Shown in pieces: positions 43,640-52,555 of a DNA stretch of 64,000 nt (position 1 is the stretch's first letter; each line of letters starts with the position of its first letter). The stretch is from Butyrivibrio sp. Lineage in GTDB: Bacteria; Bacillota; Clostridia; Lachnospirales; Lachnospiraceae. Under the pieces are notes generated by a model. The model was not told the DNA's origin, did no database searches, and saw nothing but the letters and a program-made list of their open reading frames with translations. Location: assembly GCA_015056655.1 (NCBI GenBank), contig SVFV01000010.1, forward strand, positions 54,192 through 118,191. Reading direction: 5' to 3'. The position numbers and the translations under genes were made by a program.

Positions 43640-44398
43640 ATGAGTTTACTTCAGGTAAATAATTTAAGTATAGCTTTCGGCGGTCTTAGAGCCGTTGATG
43701 ATTTTAGTCTTGAAATAGAAAAGGGTGAGCTCTACGGACTTATAGGACCTAACGGAGCGGGTAAAACTACCGTTTTCAACCTCCTCACAGGTGTATATAA
43801 GCCTAACGAGGGAATCATCCGTCTTGATGGTGAAGACATCACAAGAAAAAATACTATAGAGATAAATCACGCTGGTATCGCAAGAACCTTCCAGAATATC
43901 AGACTGTTTCATCAGATGTCTGTTATTGATAACGTTAAGGTTGGTCTTACAGAGAGATTTAAATATAGTGCTGTAGAGGGTATTTTGCATGTTGGAAGAT
44001 ATCGTTCCATGGAGAAAGCTATGGATGAAGAGGCATTAAAGCTTCTTAAGGTATTTGATCTCGACAGTGAAAGAGATACACTTGCCAGCAATCTTCCCTA
44101 TGGTAAACAGCGTAAACTGGAGATAGCAAGAGCTATGGCTACGTCACCGAAGCTCCTTCTTCTTGATGAGCCAGCTGCTGGTATGAATCCCAATGAAACT
44201 GCTGAGCTTATGGATACAATAGCTCTTGTCCGCAAGGAATTCGATATGACCATTCTTCTTATCGAGCATGACATGAAGCTGGTTTCAGGAATCTGCGAAA
44301 AGCTCACAGTTCTTAACTTTGGACGAGTTCTCAAACAGGGCGAGACAAAAGCAGTTCTTTCGGATCCGGAAGTTATAAAGGCATATTTAGGAGAGTAA
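43640..44398 (+). CDS. livG: branched-chain amino acid ABC ATPase LivG
   Basis: 252 residues, ATG 2 bp after livM. Walker A GPNGAGKTT and Walker B LLLLDEPAAG. The signature region is NLPYGKQRKLEIARA, which has YGKQ in place of LSGGQ as is usual in LivG. The RTFQNIRLF Q-loop block and the H-loop in IEHDMKLV are present. It energises transport together with LivF. Confidence 0.93.
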   Translation: MSLLQVNNLSIAFGGLRAVDDFSLEIEKGELYGLIGPNGAGKTTVFNLLTGVYKPNEGIIRLDGEDITRKNTIEINHAGIARTFQNIRLFHQMSVIDNVKVGLTERFKYSAVEGILHVGRYRSMEKAMDEEALKLLKVFDLDSERDTLASNLPYGKQRKLEIARAMATSPKLLLLDEPAAGMNPNETAELMDTIALVRKEFDMTILLIEHDMKLVSGICEKLTVLNFGRVLKQGETKAVLSDPEVIKAYLGE

Positions 44399-44430
44399 CC
44401 TCCTTATTACATTTTTTATAGGAGCTTTTT

Positions 44431-45141
44431 ATGAGTTTATTAGAAGTCAAAAACTTAAGCGTAAGCTACGGCGTAATCAAAGCCCTTAAGGATATTTCCT
44501 TTCATGTTGATAAAGGAGAAATTGTAGCCCTTATAGGTGCAAATGGAGCAGGAAAAACTACAACACTTCACACTCTTTCAGGACTAATCAAGCCGGAAAG
44601 CGGTATAATAACATATAAGGATACAAATATCACTCAGCTTCCAGGACACAAGACAGTATCTCTTGGAATGGCACAGGTGCCGGAGGGCAGACGTGTATTT
44701 GCAGATATGACAGTTCTGCAGAATCTTAAGATGGGTGCTTATACCAGAAATGATCAGGCTGAGTTCCAGTCTACACTTGAGATGGTATATAAGAGATTCC
44801 CCAGACTTGAAGAGAGAAAAGATCAGGTGTCCGGAACACTCTCAGGTGGTGAGCAGCAGATGCTTGCAATGGGTAGAGCACTTATGTCTCATCCTGATAT
44901 AATATTAATGGATGAGCCTTCAATGGGTCTGTCACCTATCTTTGTAAATGAGATTTTCAGTATCATCGAAGATGTAAATAAAGATGGCGTAACAGTTCTT
45001 TTGGTTGAGCAGAACGCAAAGAAGGCCCTCATCATAGCCGACAGAGCTTATGTCCTTGAGACAGGAACCATTGTAAAGGAAGGCGCAGCAAGCGATCTCC
45101 TTAATGATGAGTCCATCAGAAAGGCTTATCTGGGTGAATAA
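44431..45141 (+). CDS. livF: branched-chain amino acid ABC ATPase LivF
   Basis: 236 residues, ATG after ATAGGAGCT. Walker A GANGAGKTT, signature LSGGEQQMLAMGRAL and Walker B IILMDEPSMGLSP; the PEGRRVFADMTV block is typical of LivF. It completes a full five-gene LivJHMGF transporter. Confidence 0.94.
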   Translation: MSLLEVKNLSVSYGVIKALKDISFHVDKGEIVALIGANGAGKTTTLHTLSGLIKPESGIITYKDTNITQLPGHKTVSLGMAQVPEGRRVFADMTVLQNLKMGAYTRNDQAEFQSTLEMVYKRFPRLEERKDQVSGTLSGGEQQMLAMGRALMSHPDIILMDEPSMGLSPIFVNEIFSIIEDVNKDGVTVLLVEQNAKKALIIADRAYVLETGTIVKEGAASDLLNDESIRKAYLGE

Positions 45142-45166
45142 TTCTTAATATTGGAGGGTAAGGATC

Positions 45167-45817
45167 GTGAAAAATATAGTTATCACAATCGCACGCCAGT
45201 ATGGTAGTGGCGGTAGAACCGTCGGAAAAATGCTGGCAGAGGAGCTTGGGATTCACTACTATGACAAGGAACTTTCCAAGGTTGCTTCTGAGCTTAGCGG
45301 AATCAATGAGGGACTATTCATTGATGCTGACGAGAAGGTAAAGAGCAAGTGGGCATCCAAGTTATCATTTGGACGAGTAGGCAAAATCTATGATGGAAGT
45401 AAGGCAAAGCCGGGAGATGCGGACTTTACTTCTGATGAGAATATTTTCAGCAATCAGGCAGCAGCTATTCGTTACCTTGCAGAAAAAGGTGAACCCTGCG
45501 TAATCGTAGGACGCTGCGCGGACTTTGTTCTTAAGGATTATGATAATGCCCTCAGGGTTTTCGTACATGCAGATCATGACTTCCTTATGCAGGAAGCTGG
45601 CAAGGTACAGAGCCTTACAGGAAAAGACCTTGAAAAATTCATTGCCCAGATTGATAAAGCAAGAGCTGAGTACTACGAGTTCCACACAGGTAAAGAGTGG
45701 ACGGATGCCAGAAACTACGACCTTTGCCTTAACAGTGGGGTACTTGGATTTGATAAGTGCGTAGAAGCTATAAAGGCCTATGCCAAGGTCCGTTTTGGCG
45801 AGGATGTATTTGCATAA
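45167..45817 (+). CDS. cytidylate kinase-like protein
   Basis: 216 residues with GTG start at 45167 after TTGGAGGGTAAGG. The N-terminus IVITIARQYGSGGRTVGKML is the P-loop of the cytidylate-kinase-like family common in Clostridia; HYYDKEL and VGRCADFVL follow. It differs from the main Cmk in motif and length, and its true substrate is unknown. It lies 25 bp after livF, probably by read-through, and a terminator follows. Confidence 0.85.
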   Translation: MKNIVITIARQYGSGGRTVGKMLAEELGIHYYDKELSKVASELSGINEGLFIDADEKVKSKWASKLSFGRVGKIYDGSKAKPGDADFTSDENIFSNQAAAIRYLAEKGEPCVIVGRCADFVLKDYDNALRVFVHADHDFLMQEAGKVQSLTGKDLEKFIAQIDKARAEYYEFHTGKEWTDARNYDLCLNSGVLGFDKCVEAIKAYAKVRFGEDVFA

Positions 45818-45837
45818 AAAATATAGTTAATCATAGA

Positions 45838-45879
45838 CAACTCCTTACGTTATAAGAGACGTCAGGGGTTGCCTTTTTT
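45838..45879 (+). terminator. terminator after the kinase-like gene
   Basis: A 13-bp stem with one mismatch (45838-45850 with 45859-45871) and T7 tail. Confidence 0.87.
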
Positions 45880-45991
45880 TCGATAAATTTTATTTTAATT
45901 TAAGATAGAGTTTCCTATTAATAAATCACTTTGAGCTAAAATTTATGTTAGAGCAATACTGCGATTTTGGCAGATACAGGAGGACATAAAT

Positions 45992-47998
45992 ATGAGCGAA
46001 AAAGTGACAAGTGAGGTTAAAATTCGTAGGAGCGGAAAGATAAGAAATAAGCTTCTGTTGCTTATTGTGCCTATCGTTGCGCTCATGATTATCGTATTGG
46101 TTACAATATCGGCAATCATGTCAAAGACGAGACTTACGAAGCTGGCTAAGGATGAGCTTAATTCATCCATTTCGAATCAGGCAGATAACATTGTATCCTG
46201 GCTGGATGAAAACCTTATGTTCTTTGCTACTGCAAAGAGAACAATCGAGGGTGTAAATCCAAGCTCAGTGGAACTTCAGAAAATTCTTGATACCTATTAT
46301 GGATATAACAAGAATTCACCTGACGGCTTTAGAATAGCGACTGCAGATGGAGAATATTTTAAGGCTACAGATGCTGAATCTGAAGGCGGAGACCCCAGAG
46401 AGACTGAGTGGTATAAGCAGGGACTTACAAGAGTAAATATTGACTATGGCACAGCCTATAAGAATGCTGCCGGAGCAAACGTAATCAGTGCTACCGGTAT
46501 TATTCAGTATGGCGACGATTCTATAAAGGTCATTGCTGCGGATGTGACACTGGATAAGATCACAGTTATTGTTAATTCCGGAGTAAAGATGACTGATGCA
46601 AGCTCTTTCCTTGTGGATAAAAATGATAATACTATCCTCGCTCACAGAGACAAATCTCTGGTTTCTACAGCGCTTTCGACTGACAGCTCGGATAAGCTTT
46701 TAGCTGGAATAGCTCAGTCAATAGCTGATAAGAATTACACAACCAGAGAAATGGGCGACTATATGGTTGCGCTTAAAGAAATTCAGGGAACTGACTGGGT
46801 TCTTGCCTCCTATATAAAGACAAATGTCATTCTGGCAAGTGTTCAGGAACTCACATTATATCTGATAATTGCGGGTGTTGTTTCAGTAGTAGTGATCATT
46901 GTTCTGTTGCTGCTTGTGGTACAAAGAGTTATCGCTCCTCTTTCAAAAATCACAGAAAACATCAACGCTATGTCAGCTGGTGATTTCACAATAGATATTA
47001 AGTCTGAAAGCAATGATGAAATTGGTGTTATGGGTGCAAAGGTCAGAGACTTCGTGCAGAGTATGCGCCACATGTTATCAAGTATCAGTGAGGAGTCTGA
47101 AAGACTTAAGCAGGAATCAGAAACATCTGATGAGGTATCAAGGAATATGTTTGATGCTTCCCAGTCCCAGGCTGAGGCGATGCAGCAGCTAAACGAGACA
47201 GTAGATCAGCTGGCTGTTGCAGTTAATGATATTGCAGAAAATGCTACCACACTTGCAACAGTTGTTGCAGATACAAGAGAAAATAGCGAAAAAGCAGATG
47301 CAAGCATGAAGGAAACTGTAAAGATATCCCAAAAGGGCAGAGATGATATGGAAAAGCTCAGTCATGCCATGAAGGGTATTCAGGATGCAAATACAAGGCT
47401 TGTTGGCTCTATCAATGAGGTTGGAACTGCATCTGAAGAAATCACAAATATTGTCAGCATGATCGCTGAAATTGCAGAAGAGACGAATCTCCTTTCCCTC
47501 AACGCATCTATTGAGGCTGCCAGAGCTGGAGAGGCCGGAAAAGGATTTGCAGTTGTTGCTACTCAGATTGCAAAACTGGCGCAGACAAGTTCAGAGAGTG
47601 CAACTAATATTTCAAATCTCATAGGTGATGTTCACAGGCTGATTGATGAGGCCGTCGGACAGGCAAATGAGAGTGCAGAGAGCATAGAGAAAAACAGTGA
47701 ACTTATTGGTATAGCTGTAGACACCTTCGATCAGATATACACCAACATTCAGGAATCTAATGCATGTATTGAGGAGATGATTCAGGATGTTCAGAAGGTT
47801 GATGATGTAGCAACAAATGTAGCGGCCATATCTGAGGAGCAGGCAGCAAGCGCAGACGAAATTCTTGCTACCAGCCAGAACATGGTTGAGCAGGCAAAGA
47901 ATATCACAGCTAACAGCCAGGATGTTGCTAATAACTCCCATGAACTTGCAAACACATCTGAGACACTTTCATCTCATGTTCAGCAGTTCAAGATTTGA
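45992..47998 (+). CDS. methyl-accepting chemotaxis protein with Cache sensor
   Basis: 668 residues, ATG after AGGAGGAC. Membrane helix 1 (about 20-46), a periplasmic-type Cache domain (about 47-283, with [15 protein letters not shown] and RETEWYKQG), helix 2 (about 286-312), HAMP (about 313-366), then a long methyl-accepting domain. The signalling hairpin tip is [34 protein letters not shown]. Next to it are two sugar-type binding lipoproteins, so ligand may be presented by them. Confidence 0.92.
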   Translation: MSEKVTSEVKIRRSGKIRNKLLLLIVPIVALMIIVLVTISAIMSKTRLTKLAKDELNSSISNQADNIVSWLDENLMFFATAKRTIEGVNPSSVELQKILDTYYGYNKNSPDGFRIATADGEYFKATDAESEGGDPRETEWYKQGLTRVNIDYGTAYKNAAGANVISATGIIQYGDDSIKVIAADVTLDKITVIVNSGVKMTDASSFLVDKNDNTILAHRDKSLVSTALSTDSSDKLLAGIAQSIADKNYTTREMGDYMVALKEIQGTDWVLASYIKTNVILASVQELTLYLIIAGVVSVVVIIVLLLLVVQRVIAPLSKITENINAMSAGDFTIDIKSESNDEIGVMGAKVRDFVQSMRHMLSSISEESERLKQESETSDEVSRNMFDASQSQAEAMQQLNETVDQLAVAVNDIAENATTLATVVADTRENSEKADASMKETVKISQKGRDDMEKLSHAMKGIQDANTRLVGSINEVGTASEEITNIVSMIAEIAEETNLLSLNASIEAARAGEAGKGFAVVATQIAKLAQTSSESATNISNLIGDVHRLIDEAVGQANESAESIEKNSELIGIAVDTFDQIYTNIQESNACIEEMIQDVQKVDDVATNVAAISEEQAASADEILATSQNMVEQAKNITANSQDVANNSHELANTSETLSSHVQQFKI

Positions 47999-48013
47999 TG
48001 AGGAGGCGATATT

Positions 48014-49009
48014 ATGAAGAAGAATATTTTTAAGAAAATCATAAGCATCGTGGCAGTGGGGGTCTTTGCTGCTATGACAATAGTTGGATGTGGATCAGGC
48101 GCATCATCCTCATCATCAGGTGGCGGTGGAGGAAAGGTTTTGTTTATCATAACTGACCTTAATGATACCTTCCGTAAAACTCTGGCTGATGCAGTTGTTT
48201 CCCAGGCAAGTGCACAGGGCGTCAGCCTTGATATGGTGGAAACAGGCGGGGTTCTTGATACTGAGATTGAGCTTATAAGTACTGCAAAATCAAAAGGATA
48301 TTCCGCTATTATCTGCAGGCCGGCTGATAATGCTACAGCACTTCAATTAAATGTGCTAGCGGGTGATTTGCCGATGATCTACTTGAATAATCAGCCCTCT
48401 GATGAACATCTTACTGCTGATAAGTACATTTTTGTTGGTTCAGATGAGTATACTGTTGGTGTGTATCAGGCAGAATACGTGATTAAAAAGCTTGGCACAA
48501 AATCAATGAATGTGATAATCTTTGAGGGTGAAAGAGGACATTCAGCTACAATCGGAAGAACTGCTTCTGTTAAGGATACTCTTAGAGCCAATGGCATAGA
48601 TGCAAATTATGTATTTGTTGACTATGCCAACTGGTCAGATACAGAGGCTGCTGAGAAATTTGGTATTTTCCTTAAAACAGGACAGACAGTTGATGCAGTA
48701 TTCTGCAACAACGACACCATGGCTCTTGGTGCTATTCAGGCTATGAAAGATAATGGCCTTGACTATACAAAAATTCCTGTATGCGGAGTAGATGCAACTG
48801 CTGATGGATGTGCTTCAATTGCAGCTGGAGAGATGGCATTTACAGTTCTTCAGAATGCAGAAGGCCAGGCAGCTAAGGCTGTTGAAGCAGCAAAGGTTAT
48901 GGGCTCAGGTGGAAGCATTTCATCTATAGAAGGTGCATCAGATGACCTGAAGTATATCTGGGTAGACTTTGAACCGGTTGATGCCTCCAATGTAAGCAAA
49001 TACCAGTAA
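48014..49009 (+). CDS. sugar-type substrate-binding lipoprotein, copy 1
   Basis: 331 residues, ATG after GAGGAGGC. Lipobox IVGC at about residue 26, then a Ser/Gly spacer. The periplasmic-binding fold of the LacI/RbsB kind (type I) is seen: VLFIITDLNDTFRKTLADAV, AIICRPADNATALQLNV, YLNNQP, AVFCNNDTMALGAIQAM and VCGVDATADG. It shares gene order and many blocks with the next gene. There is no permease or ATPase beside them, but a chemoreceptor is 15 bp upstream, suggesting a sensing role. Confidence 0.87.
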   Translation: MKKNIFKKIISIVAVGVFAAMTIVGCGSGASSSSSGGGGGKVLFIITDLNDTFRKTLADAVVSQASAQGVSLDMVETGGVLDTEIELISTAKSKGYSAIICRPADNATALQLNVLAGDLPMIYLNNQPSDEHLTADKYIFVGSDEYTVGVYQAEYVIKKLGTKSMNVIIFEGERGHSATIGRTASVKDTLRANGIDANYVFVDYANWSDTEAAEKFGIFLKTGQTVDAVFCNNDTMALGAIQAMKDNGLDYTKIPVCGVDATADGCASIAAGEMAFTVLQNAEGQAAKAVEAAKVMGSGGSISSIEGASDDLKYIWVDFEPVDASNVSKYQ

Positions 49010-49020
49010 AGGAATTACTT

Positions 49021-50019
49021 ATGAATAAACGCTCTGGCGTGCGATTGCTGTATACAGCTTTTGCCTGCATGTTTATAGTGACATGGCTATCTGGCTGCGA
49101 CTTTAGAAAGCTTGATTATGCAGAAAGCACAGTTAAGATTTTATATATTATGACCAGCGTTGATGATGTGTATAGGCGAAAGCTTTCTGATGCTATTCTG
49201 GATGCTGCTAAAGAGCAAAATGTCAGAGTGGATCTGGTTGAAACCTTTGGCAATGTAGAAACGGAAAACCAATATGTACAGTCTGCAAGAGAAAAAGGCT
49301 ATGATGTGATTATCTGCAGACCTGGAGATAACTCTAATGCACCACTTTTAAACAGAGCTTCAGATGGGCTTCCTGTGATTTATGTTAACAATCAGCCTGC
49401 GGAGGAACATCTTGAGTCCAACAAATATATTTTTGTGGGATCAAACGAGGAACTATCAGGCAAATACCAGGCAGAATATGTTATTTCAAGGCTTGGAACT
49501 GGTGCCATGAATGTGTGCATATTGGAGGGCGAGAAGGGACATTCCGCTACAATAGGAAGAACAGCAGCTGTAAAGGCTACTTTAAAAAATCATGGTGTGA
49601 ATGCCAATTACGTTTACGTAGATTACGCCGACTGGTCCAGGGAACTTGCAAAAGAAAAATTCACCAAGTTTACGGATATGACACACAATGTTGATGCTGT
49701 TTTCTGCAATAATGACGCTATGGCCCTTGGTGTAATAGATGCCATGAAGGAAAATGGAATGGACTACACCAAAATTCCTGTTGTGGGAGTAGATGCTACT
49801 GCAGAAGCTTGTAAATCCGTTCTTGATGGTGAGATGAGCTTCACTGTTTTGCAGAACGCAGAAAAGCAGGGAGCAAAGGCAATTGAAGCTGCAATAGCAC
49901 TTGCTAATGGAGGGGATATTTCTGAGATAGACGGAGCAACCTCAGACAGGAAATATATATGGGTTGATTTTGAAGAAGTAACTATAGATAATGTTCAGAA
50001 TTATCTTGAAGAAAAATAA
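49021..50019 (+). CDS. sugar-type substrate-binding lipoprotein, copy 2
   Basis: 332 residues, a tandem paralogue of the previous gene. Lipobox LSGC at about residue 26. Shared blocks: LYIMTSVDDVYRRKLSDAIL, VIICRPGDNSNAPLLNRA, VNNQPAEEHLESNKYIFVGS, GHSATIGRTA, AVFCNNDAMALGVIDAM and VGVDATAEACKSVL. Differences at likely ligand contacts (AAPLLN-type loop, WSRELAKEK for WSDTEAAEK) suggest a related but distinct ligand. It ends the unit that starts with the chemoreceptor and is closed by a terminator. Confidence 0.86.
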   Translation: MNKRSGVRLLYTAFACMFIVTWLSGCDFRKLDYAESTVKILYIMTSVDDVYRRKLSDAILDAAKEQNVRVDLVETFGNVETENQYVQSAREKGYDVIICRPGDNSNAPLLNRASDGLPVIYVNNQPAEEHLESNKYIFVGSNEELSGKYQAEYVISRLGTGAMNVCILEGEKGHSATIGRTAAVKATLKNHGVNANYVYVDYADWSRELAKEKFTKFTDMTHNVDAVFCNNDAMALGVIDAMKENGMDYTKIPVVGVDATAEACKSVLDGEMSFTVLQNAEKQGAKAIEAAIALANGGDISEIDGATSDRKYIWVDFEEVTIDNVQNYLEEK

Positions 50020-50028
50020 TATAAAAGT

Positions 50029-50075
50029 AAGAGGGATGGTACTAAGGATCTGTTAGTATCAGCCCTCTTTTTTTA
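50029..50075 (+). terminator. terminator of the chemoreceptor operon
   Basis: A 17-bp stem with one mismatch (50029-50045 with 50053-50069) and a T-run. Confidence 0.9.
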
Positions 50076-50140
50076 TGCCTCTGATTGCATAAGATGAGCC
50101 TAAGTCGTATACTTGTATGAAAAAGAGTAAGGGGGATTGT

Positions 50141-50626
50141 ATGAGCGAAAACGAGATTAATTCTGAATTAAAAACCGAAGACATAAATAAGAACGCATCT
50201 GCTGATGACTATATGAAAAAGCTTTGTGAGAATTCTGAAAAGACTCTGTTTTTTCAGAGAATAGCAGCTTTTTGCAGCGCTGGAGTATTTGTGGTTCTTT
50301 TGGTAACAGCACTTATTATTGTTCCTAAAGCAGTGAAGACATTACAGGATATTTCAGATATAGCAGAGAATGCTCAGACGGTTGTTGATTCTGCAAAGAC
50401 AACAATTGAATCTGCCAGCACTACCTTGGATGATGTGTCAGAAATGGCTAAGTCTCTTGATCAGGCTGGAGATAAGATGGGACAGATATTACTTGATAAT
50501 GAAAGTTCTCTCGCAGATTCTATGGAGAAGATATCAAATATAGATTTCGATGGATTGAATAAGGGTATAAAGGACCTTCAGGATGCTGTGGGACCGTTTG
50601 CTAATTTTATGAAAAAATTCAACTAA
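50141..50626 (+). CDS. single-pass membrane protein with coiled-coil tail
   Basis: 161 residues. ATG 50141 follows AAGGGGGAT; an in-frame ATG at 50117 has no site. An acidic N-terminus is followed by one membrane helix (about 42-64) and a long helix with heptad pattern (LQDISDIAENAQTVVDSAKT to DQAGDKMG). It resembles small phage-holin or MCP-like helper proteins in style only. Function unknown. It is followed by two further small genes. Confidence 0.65.
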   Translation: MSENEINSELKTEDINKNASADDYMKKLCENSEKTLFFQRIAAFCSAGVFVVLLVTALIIVPKAVKTLQDISDIAENAQTVVDSAKTTIESASTTLDDVSEMAKSLDQAGDKMGQILLDNESSLADSMEKISNIDFDGLNKGIKDLQDAVGPFANFMKKFN

Positions 50627-50651
50627 GGGAAATATAGAGGGAGGTATCTGA

Positions 50652-51143
50652 ATGGCTAAAAAGACAACGACTGACAAGATTATGGACATTGCTAAAACCG
50701 TAACTGAGGCAGCAGAGCCTTATATCGAAATGGCAAAAGAAAAAAGCGGACCTGTTATTGAGAAGGCTAAGGAAAAGAGTAGCCCCGTAATAGAAGAGAT
50801 GCTTGAAAAGGCTGAGCCTGTTCTTTCTGAGGTAAAGAAGCGTACAGACCCTGCAACAAAGGCTGTTAAGAAGCAGAGCGCCAAGGCAGCAGATGCTGTA
50901 AAAGCGGTTGAAAGTAACCTTTTAGAAGCTTCTTCCAAAAAGAATACTAAAACAGAATTTTTCGTTCAGTACAAAGACTATGAGATACGTGCAGAAGATA
51001 TCGCTGCCAAGATTCGTGAAGACTATATAGCTGAAGGAAATAAGGCTTCAGATATCAAGGAGCTGCAGGTTTATTTAAAGCCAGAAGAGAACGCAGCTTA
51101 CTATGTTATTAACCACAAGGATACAGGAAAGTTAACCTACTAA
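50652..51143 (+). CDS. DUF6465-like protein
   Basis: 163 residues, ATG after GGGAGGTAT. Residues 1-95 form a charged Lys/Glu/Pro repeat (MAKEKSGPVIEKAKEKSSPV), probably an extended or coiled helix. The C-terminal 65 residues (FFVQYKDYEIRAEDIAAKI, LKPEENAAYYVINHKDTGKL) match my memory of DUF6465, a Lachnospiraceae family of unknown function. No membrane helix. It lies in a run with its neighbours and shares the Lys/Ala-rich style seen in the RpoD N-terminus. Confidence 0.65.
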   Translation: MAKKTTTDKIMDIAKTVTEAAEPYIEMAKEKSGPVIEKAKEKSSPVIEEMLEKAEPVLSEVKKRTDPATKAVKKQSAKAADAVKAVESNLLEASSKKNTKTEFFVQYKDYEIRAEDIAAKIREDYIAEGNKASDIKELQVYLKPEENAAYYVINHKDTGKLTY

Positions 51144-51145
51144 TT

Positions 51146-51457
51146 ATGGCAATTGAGAAACAAACATTTTTTAATCTTAGACACTACGAGTACGGAGAGG
51201 CATTCTTTGGAAGCTATAAAGGAATGCGCTACAGACTTGCAAGAGAACCTTTAGAGCATGTTTTCTTCGTGCCTGTAGATCAAAGAGATCCAGAGGCCAG
51301 ACTTATGGCGACCGTATGGCCAGAGCCATATAGCTATTTTGATACGCCGGATGAACAGAAGACTTCTGAGAAGTTTTCAATCGACGAAGAAGGCTTTGAA
51401 GCAGCCATTCAGTGGATAAATGATCAATATGAGAATGGCAACTGGGAAATAGAATAA
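51146..51457 (+). CDS. small hypothetical protein
   Basis: 103 residues, starting 3 bp after the previous stop and lacking a good ribosome site, so it is probably translated by coupling. It is soluble and rich in aromatic residues (FFNLRHYEYGEAFFGSYKGM, ATVWPEPYSYFDTPDE, WINDQYENGNWEIE). No known fold is recognised. Confidence 0.6.
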   Translation: MAIEKQTFFNLRHYEYGEAFFGSYKGMRYRLAREPLEHVFFVPVDQRDPEARLMATVWPEPYSYFDTPDEQKTSEKFSIDEEGFEAAIQWINDQYENGNWEIE

Positions 51458-51497
51458 CAAAAAATAAATTTTTTGAATAATCAAAAAAGGAAATGGG

Positions 51498-51531
51498 AGC
51501 TCCTCACAGAATATTATTATTGTGAGGAGCT
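51498..51531 (+). promoter_or_regulatory. hairpin that covers the dgt ribosome site
   Basis: AGCTCCTCACA (51498-51508) pairs perfectly with TGTGAGGAGCT (51521-51531), followed by TTTT. The right arm contains GAGGAG, the only ribosome site for the GTG at 51538. It can act as a weak terminator of the previous unit and as a fold that hides the dgt start. Confidence 0.7.
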
Positions 51532-51537
51532 TTTGAC

Positions 51538-52545
51538 GTGAAAATAAGAGAAAATCTAGAAAACAGAGAGAGACTTAATCTAAGTCCATATGCTACCTTG
51601 AGCATGTATTCAAGAGGGAGAGTGAATAAAGAGGAGGATTGTGATATCAGACCCTGCTTCCAGAGAGACAGGGACAGAATCCTTTATTCTAAATCATTTC
51701 GCAGGCTCAAGGACAAAACGCAGGTTTTTCTTACACCTGATGGTGATCATTACAGAACCAGGATGACTCATACCCTGGAGGTTTCGCAGAATGCCAGAAC
51801 TATAGCAAGAGCCCTTAAACTTAATGAGGACCTTGCAGAGGCTATAGCCTTTGGACATGACCTTGGACATACTCCTTTTGGTCATGCCGGTGAGAGGGCT
51901 TTAAATGAGATCTGCCCATATGGCTTTAAGCACAATGAGCAGAGTCTTAGAACTGTTGAGCTTTTGGAGAAGGATGGGGCCGGACTTAACCTTACATTTG
52001 AAGTAAGGGACGGAATCCTGAATCACGAGATTAACACCATGCCTATTACTCTTGAGGGCAGGGTTGTGAGACTTTCAGATAAAATCGCTTACATTCATCA
52101 CGATATGGATGATGCCATAAGGGGCGGAATTTTAGCTGAGTCAGATGTTCCTGAGAGCATATGCAGTGTGCTCGGACATACAAACGGAGAATGGCTTGAT
52201 ACATTCATACATGACATAGTTGAGAACAGTGCTGACAAGAACGACATTATGATGTCCAAAGAAGTAGAGGAAGCACTTTTTGAACTAAGAGCATTCATGT
52301 TTAAAAATGTTTACACCAATCCCGTTGCCAAGGGTCAGGAAGGCAAGGCAGAAAAGCTGATACAGATTTTATATCAGTACTATATGGATCATGAGGAGCT
52401 TTTCCCTGATTACCTTGTGAAGCTACTTGAAGATGGACAGCCAAAGGAAAAAATAGTTTGCGATTACATCAGCTCCATGACTGACAGATTTGCAATTGCT
52501 AGATTCCATGAATACTTCGTTCCCAAGAGTTGGGAAGTTTTGTAG
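51538..52545 (+). CDS. dgt: dGTP triphosphohydrolase
   Basis: 335 residues, GTG start at 51538. HD-domain metal ligands are seen in MTHTLEVSQNARTIARAL and AFGHDLGHTPFGHAGERAL; CFQRDRDRILYSKSFRRLKDKTQVF is the substrate-side block. Type 2 Dgt proteins remove triphosphate from dNTPs. The order dgt-dnaG-rpoD is conserved in Clostridia. The length is slightly short but all motifs are present. Confidence 0.9.
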   Translation: MKIRENLENRERLNLSPYATLSMYSRGRVNKEEDCDIRPCFQRDRDRILYSKSFRRLKDKTQVFLTPDGDHYRTRMTHTLEVSQNARTIARALKLNEDLAEAIAFGHDLGHTPFGHAGERALNEICPYGFKHNEQSLRTVELLEKDGAGLNLTFEVRDGILNHEINTMPITLEGRVVRLSDKIAYIHHDMDDAIRGGILAESDVPESICSVLGHTNGEWLDTFIHDIVENSADKNDIMMSKEVEEALFELRAFMFKNVYTNPVAKGQEGKAEKLIQILYQYYMDHEELFPDYLVKLLEDGQPKEKIVCDYISSMTDRFAIARFHEYFVPKSWEVL

Positions 52546-52555
52546 GAGCTAAAAG

